64,000 nucleotides of DNA from Jejuia sp047345485 (GTDB lineage: Bacteria > Bacteroidota > Bacteroidia > Flavobacteriales > Flavobacteriaceae). Of this stretch, positions 62,201-64,000 are shown piece by piece. The stretch spans positions 1-64,000 of the forward strand of contig NZ_JBLFEN010000007.1 in assembly GCF_047345485.1 (NCBI RefSeq), read 5' to 3'. Numbering within the stretch: the stretch's first letter is position 1; each line of letters opens with the position of its first letter. A program made the translations under genes and the position numbers. The notes below the pieces were generated by a model. It was not told the origin of the DNA. It searched no databases and worked only from the letters and a program-made list of their open reading frames with translations.

Positions 62201-64000
62201 GGCCATACCTCATCACGCCTTAGAGATCCAATTTGAGATTTTACTAACGGTACTTCTATTTGGTAATAGTTGTCATTTAAATCGTTACCAATTCTAATAA
62301 ATCCAACCAAGCGTTCATCTTCATCATCAGTAAATCCATTGCCATCATCTTGAGCATGTAAAAACATTCTTAAGCGCTTATATTGGCGCATATCAATATT
62401 AATGTTTTTAAATACAGCTCTAGAATCATCACTTTCTAATTCACATACATTAACAACTAATGATTGTTCGTTTTGTCTAACTACTGTGTTATTATTGAAT
62501 AGCTGCTCTGGTTCAATACCTGGAGGTCTTACATAAGAGCCTTCATTTTCAATCGTACCAACAATACCTACCGAAAAATCGGTACCATCATCAGACGGAT
62601 CATCATCATCAAAAGCTAACGTTTGGTTATATCGTCTCCAATCACTTCTTACTAAATCTAAAGTTCCAAAACGGAATACTGTATTTTGGTTAAAGTCTTT
62701 TAAATATGTTCTCACAAAACGTACGGATCTAAAATCTGTAATACCCCCTACCGCTCTAGTACTTTGTGTTACTGGAATTCTAAACAAATACCATTTTGGG
62801 AATACAACGTCGCCGTTTTCTAGTAATCTCCTATTATCTTCACTTTCTGCTTCTACATTTTTAGTATCCACAATAAATTCATTATTAAGATTTAATGTAG
62901 CAGGGGTAATATCTAATTCGTATTCAAAATAACTATCAATGGTATTCATTGTGTTATCTCTATTAATATCTTCTACGTCTGGTTGTGGATTATTAGCGCG
63001 TTGGGTATCTGTAAAAACATCTGGCGTATTACCTTCTACACCGTTGAATTTTTTATAACGCTCAAAAATACCACCTTCGGTATCTAAGAAAAATGTATAG
63101 TTATCGTTGGAGGGATCTTGTAAGTTTGCGAAATCATCATCAATATCATTATTTTGTCTTACAAAATCTATCTCATTTTGATCACTATATCCATCATAAC
63201 CTACATCTTGATTAGTGCGTTCTTCTCCTGTAGTATCAAAAGCATATACTAAAGATTGATTTAATGGAACAACTGTACCCCAAGCCGTTGGATTTTCTTT
63301 TAGAATTGTAACATCTCCATCAACTGGCAATCCATTTTCATACAACTTTCTACCATCTTTTATAATATCTTCAGAGATATTACCAAGATTAAACACTAAT
63401 TTACCTCCTGGATTTGATGGGTTTTCCTGAAATGGATCTTGTAACCAAAACTCAATATATTCAACGTTTGCTTGTTCTAAATCGGTTGTTGCTAACTGGC
63501 GTGTAATACCTGCCCAACTATTTTGTGAATCAACTAGTTCTCCATTTTCACTTCCTGGTTGAAAATTATAAGGCCCTCTTTCATTTGGGTAATACGCTAA
63601 ATCTAAAGTAAATAATATAGAGTTTTGTCCTTGTACTAAATCTTGCTCTGGAAATAATTCGTTTATAAACACACGGCTAGTGTATAAACTTGATAAATCC
63701 TCATCTGTAACCCCATCTGGACGTCTTGCACTGTAAAAAATAGGATCAATAGTATACCAGTTTAAGTTTGCTCTACCATAACCATTGCTTATCCCGGGCA
63801 TATCTTCAGGATCATCCATTCCATCGCCATTTAAGTCTTTTGGTCTACTAGATAAAAACCAAGATTGTTGCGCTTTTAAATCTATAGCGTTTTGTGTGCC
63901 TTCAAAATCATCAATATATGATGTTGCTTCACCATTTAAATCTGTACCATTTGGTGCGCCTGGAGCTAAATATGCAAATTCACCACGTAATGATAGGTTT
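59260..64000 (-). CDS. sprA: SprA, type IX secretion translocon (C-terminal part)
   Basis: The frame is open from the stop at 59260 to the window edge, giving about 1580 residues of a protein that is normally about 2400. The segment across 63700-63980 reads SYIDDFEGTQNAIDLK, QQSWFLSSRPKDLNG and GYGRANLNWYTIDPIFY, characteristic of SprA. The chain ends in beta-strand-rich barrel sequence (TIRSGFTLRYNFGN). SprA (Sov) is the giant outer-membrane barrel through which T9SS substrates pass. Its N-terminus lies outside the window. It heads the sprA, gcvH, vanZ, tonB, remB neighbourhood and, with PorP/SprF, shows that the organism has a T9SS and probably glides. Confidence 0.93.
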   Translation of the reverse strand, partial: NLSLRGEFAYLAPGAPNGTDLNGEATSYIDDFEGTQNAIDLKAQQSWFLSSRPKDLNGDGMDDPEDMPGISNGYGRANLNWYTIDPIFYSARRPDGVTDEDLSSLYTSRVFINELFPEQDLVQGQNSILFTLDLAYYPNERGPYNFQPGSENGELVDSQNSWAGITRQLATTDLEQANVEYIEFWLQDPFQENPSNPGGKLVFNLGNISEDIIKDGRKLYENGLPVDGDVTILKENPTAWGTVVPLNQSLVYAFDTTGEERTNQDVGYDGYSDQNEIDFVRQNNDIDDDFANLQDPSNDNYTFFLDTEGGIFERYKKFNGVEGNTPDVFTDTQRANNPQPDVEDINRDNTMNTIDSYFEYELDITPATLNLNNEFIVDTKNVEAESEDNRRLLENGDVVFPKWYLFRIPVTQSTRAVGGITDFRSVRFVRTYLKDFNQNTVFRFGTLDLVRSDWRRYNQTLAFDDDDPSDDGTDFSVGIVGTIENEGSYVRPPGIEPEQLFNNNTVVRQNEQSLVVNVCELESDDSRAVFKNINIDMRQYKRLRMFLHAQDDGNGFTDDEDERLVGFIRIGNDLNDNYYQIEVPLVKSQIGSLRRDEVWPLANEINLSLDVLGKIKSESIANGTINSGEPTFYDVINDEIGDPLINPLAGYVIGQQRVAIKGNPNFGDVRTLMVGVKNATASNACANVWFNELRLSDLDNEGGWAAVVSMDTNIADFANISATGRQSTSGFGGLEQGPSERALEDVQQYDVVTNVNVGQLLPKKWGVQVPFNYAISEELITPKFDQFYKDLKLQDRVDAEDTQQNKDRVKEQSEDYTRRQSINFIGVRKNRTTDKTPRFYDIENFTFNHSFNKVEHRDFEIENSVNKTVRTGANYAFNFNPITVEPFKKNDSLFTGKYWKFLKEFNVNLLPTSFAVNTDINRQFNRQKFREIDLAGNNIGIEELFRRNYTFDFQYTINYNITKALQLNFTAANNNIVRNYFLNDDFIAGEQDQRLDVWDGFLDIGDPNRQTQSLGVTYQLPLNKIPTFSFIDATYQYNGDFQWQKGSDLFGQTFGQDVHTVQNSNVHNLNTSLDMRRLYKYIGLEKKPTRTVRTRTRTAGGPPGAKTKDVKKLKSKNKSGTKILNAGIDIITSVKRIQINYSENNGTFLPGYTRTPGFVGTLKPSFGFTFGSQADVRQEAARRGWLTTFQEFNQQFAQTHSEQLDISASLEPVRDFKIDLTGNKTYFENFAENFRVNPATLAYESLTPNTFGNFNISTVIIKTAFGRSDETTSDAFNDFSANRLTIARRIAASRGADVNDVDADGFPRGFGKNNQAVLLPAFLAAYSGQDANSVKLGAFRSVPIPNWDIKYTGFMKFKWFKKTFRRFSITHGYRSNYNINQFQTNLDFTAPDFNLDFDSQDPETKDQSDNFKNERLFSNINLTEMFSPLVRIDMEMKNSMKILAEVRKDRLLSLSFDNNLLTEVLGNEYALGLGYRIKDVRIKSKLAGPKKRIVSDLNMKADISVRDNKTIVRYLDLENNQVTSGQTIWGLKYSADYAFSRNLTAIFYFDYAFADYAISTAFPQTTIRSGFTLRYNFGN

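Overview
The window is AT-rich chromosomal DNA of a member of the Bacteroidota, most likely a marine or environmental Flavobacteriaceae. The evidence is a PorP/SprF protein, a SprA gene running off the right edge, a T9SS-type C-terminal domain, SusC/SusD proteins with a hybrid two-component regulator, many short lipobox lipoproteins, and promoters of the Bacteroidota type (TTG, about 20 bases, TAnnTTTG). I see no rRNA, tRNA, CRISPR array, insertion sequence or prophage.

Layout. (1) 1-1786: two lone hypothetical genes set in conserved spacer repeats, resembling a short mobile gene-cassette array; the second has an apparent one-base slip in its signal peptide. (2) 1787-9276: gamma-carbonic anhydrase, a LytTR response regulator with its TPR histidine kinase, a vWA lipoprotein, PorP/SprF, an Nfu-type Fe-S scaffold with a duplicated N-domain, and dodecin. 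(3) 9510-32842: a polysaccharide utilisation locus, probably for xylan. It holds an HTCS sensor-regulator, a GH3 beta-xylosidase-like enzyme, SusC, SusD, a large FG-GAP/ASPIC lipoprotein, a PKD/beta-sandwich putative glycan-binding lipoprotein, a second GH3, a GH10 endoxylanase and, on the opposite strand, a third GH3. The GH10 would cut the main chain, SusC/SusD import the oligomers, the GH3 enzymes release single sugars, and the HTCS sense the oligomers. (4) 33119-37115: a DUF255 thioredoxin-like protein, a DUF1304 protein, an MscS channel and TsaB. (5) 37120-42773: a MacAB/TolC-like efflux operon with two paralogous permeases. (6) 42880-48424: cytochrome-oxidase accessory genes (small CxxC membrane protein, DUF420, SCO, a cysteine-less SCO relative, cox subunit IV, two subunit III genes, heme O synthase). 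(7) 48507-54038: an MBL-fold hydrolase and a secreted alpha/beta-hydrolase cluster with two DUF6252-like lipoproteins. (8) 54253-64000: a gliding/T9SS-associated block, RemB-like protein, two TonB proteins, VanZ, GcvH and the C-terminal part of SprA.

Points most worth a second look are the cassette-like left end, an unannotated 32-residue membrane peptide before the first GH3, an intrinsic terminator for mscS lying inside the convergent tsaB gene, the cysteine-less SCO relative beside the true SCO, a TonB-C-like module shared by three neighbouring genes including the RemB-like protein, and the split, interrupted layout of the secreted hydrolase cluster.
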